From Bacteroides sp. CAG:144 (lineage in GTDB: Bacteria > Bacteroidota > Bacteroidia > Bacteroidales > UBA11471): 15,194 bases of DNA. This document shows, piece after piece, positions 14,578 through 15,194 of this stretch. A model generated the notes under the pieces. The model saw only the letters and a program-made list of their open reading frames with translations. It was not told the DNA's origin and searched no databases. The number at the start of each line of letters is the position of its first letter. Position 1 is the stretch's first letter. Both the position numbers and the translations under genes were made by a program. The DNA lies in contig HF999692.1 in NCBI GenBank assembly GCA_000434215.1, positions 1 through 15,194 on the forward strand. Direction: 5' to 3'.

Positions 14578-14595
14578 CACTCAAATTGCCAATTT

Positions 14596-15194
14596 ATGAG
14601 CGACAATAAGTTATTAGAAAAATTAGAAGGTTTGTCATTGCGTTTTCAAGAAGTAAGTACGCTTATCACCGACCCCGAAGTCATCAACGACCGGAAACGC
14701 TTTGCCAAACTCACCAAAGAATACAGCGACCTCGAAAAAATAGACAATGCCCGCAAACGTTACGCCGGTCTACTGAGAAATATAGATGAGGCCCGGGAAA
14801 TACTGGACAGCGAAAATGATCCCGAAATGCGTGAAATGGCCCGTGAAGAACTGGACAACAGCCAATCGCAAATTCCCGCCATCGAAGAGGAGATAAAGCT
14901 CCTGCTTGTCCCGGCCGACCCGCAAGACGACCGCAATGCCATACTCGAAATACGTGGCGGAACAGGCGGTGACGAAGCGGCCTTGTTTGCGGGAGACTTG
15001 TTCCGCATGTATGCGAAATACTGTGAAATGAAAGGTTGGAAACTCGAAATATCGAGTGCAAGCGAGGGTGCTGCCGGAGGATTCAAGGAAATCATCTGCT
15101 CGGTATCGGGGCAAAAAGTCTACGGTACACTGAAATACGAATCGGGGGTTCACCGCGTGCAACGTGTCCCCGCAACAGAAACGCAAGGCCGGGT
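14596..15194 (+). CDS. prfA: peptide chain release factor 1, 5' part
   Basis: The first 199 codons are present, and the gene runs off the window edge. The product is release factor 1, which recognises UAA and UAG stop codons and triggers peptidyl-tRNA hydrolysis. The N-terminal helical domain (about residues 1-105: LLEKLEGLSLRFQEVSTLIT ... AREELDNSQSQIPAIEEEI) is followed by the signature ILEIRGGTGGDEAALFAGDLFRMY and SSASEGAAGGFKE. The stop-codon-recognising PxT motif (Pro192-Ala-Thr194) is present in VQRVPATETQGR, which assigns it to RF1 and not RF2 (SPF). The GGQ catalytic motif would lie beyond the edge. ATG 14596 gives the normal family N-terminus (MSDNKLLEKLEG). Confidence 0.95.
   Translation, partial: MSDNKLLEKLEGLSLRFQEVSTLITDPEVINDRKRFAKLTKEYSDLEKIDNARKRYAGLLRNIDEAREILDSENDPEMREMAREELDNSQSQIPAIEEEIKLLLVPADPQDDRNAILEIRGGTGGDEAALFAGDLFRMYAKYCEMKGWKLEISSASEGAAGGFKEIICSVSGQKVYGTLKYESGVHRVQRVPATETQGR

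Overview
The window looks like a chromosomal segment from a member of the Bacteroidales (phylum Bacteroidota). Three things support this. Most genes are preceded by a TAnnTTTG-type -7 promoter box, in the best cases with a TTTG -33 box 19-20 bases upstream. Translation starts mostly lack Shine-Dalgarno sequences and follow A-rich leaders. The gene content is typical of the group: a GldB-like lipoprotein, a DAHP synthase with a C-terminal chorismate mutase, a DUF2582-type winged-helix protein and an orphan outer-membrane beta-barrel protein. I cannot name the genus with confidence.

Layout. 1-2961 (+): a small secreted lysine-rich coiled-coil protein; a GldB-like lipoprotein followed 2 bases later by shikimate dehydrogenase (aroE); a 53-residue putative single-span membrane ORF; and a small winged-helix protein. 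A perfect bidirectional terminator at 2996-3023 separates these from two minus-strand genes: an acidic hypothetical protein and the mechanosensitive channel mscL. 4228-8501 (+): an aromatic amino acid operon, pheA - aminotransferase - DAHP synthase/chorismate mutase - tyrA, closed by a strong hairpin. 8505-9224 (-): a TrmN6-like tRNA methyltransferase, divergent from lon (9396-11873, +). Then come a strong terminator, an outer-membrane beta-barrel protein with a carboxypeptidase-regulatory-like N-terminus (12177-14468) and the start of prfA (release factor 1), cut by the window edge.

The most striking element is the roughly 300-base leader of the aromatic operon (about 4240-4558). It holds two complete ribosome-mediated transcription attenuators in series. 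Each has a short ORF dense in Phe and Tyr codons (nine aromatic residues in each run), then a 9-bp antiterminator helix whose distal strand is also the proximal strand of an intrinsic terminator with a U-run. The two leader peptides share the pattern M-[R/K]-H-x-F-S ... F-Y-F-x-Q, which suggests the cassette arose by duplication. The second leader can only be transcribed by polymerases that read through the first terminator, so the two switches act in series. The regulated genes supply the first step of the shikimate pathway (DAHP synthase), the branch-point mutase, both terminal branches (prephenate dehydratase and dehydrogenase) and a probable transaminase. Phe/Tyr supply would therefore control the whole route. 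aroE is transcribed separately, upstream.

I saw no tRNA or rRNA genes, CRISPR arrays, insertion sequences or signs of recent transfer. The long open frames antisense to pheA, the DAHP synthase gene, lon and the outer-membrane protein gene are shadows.
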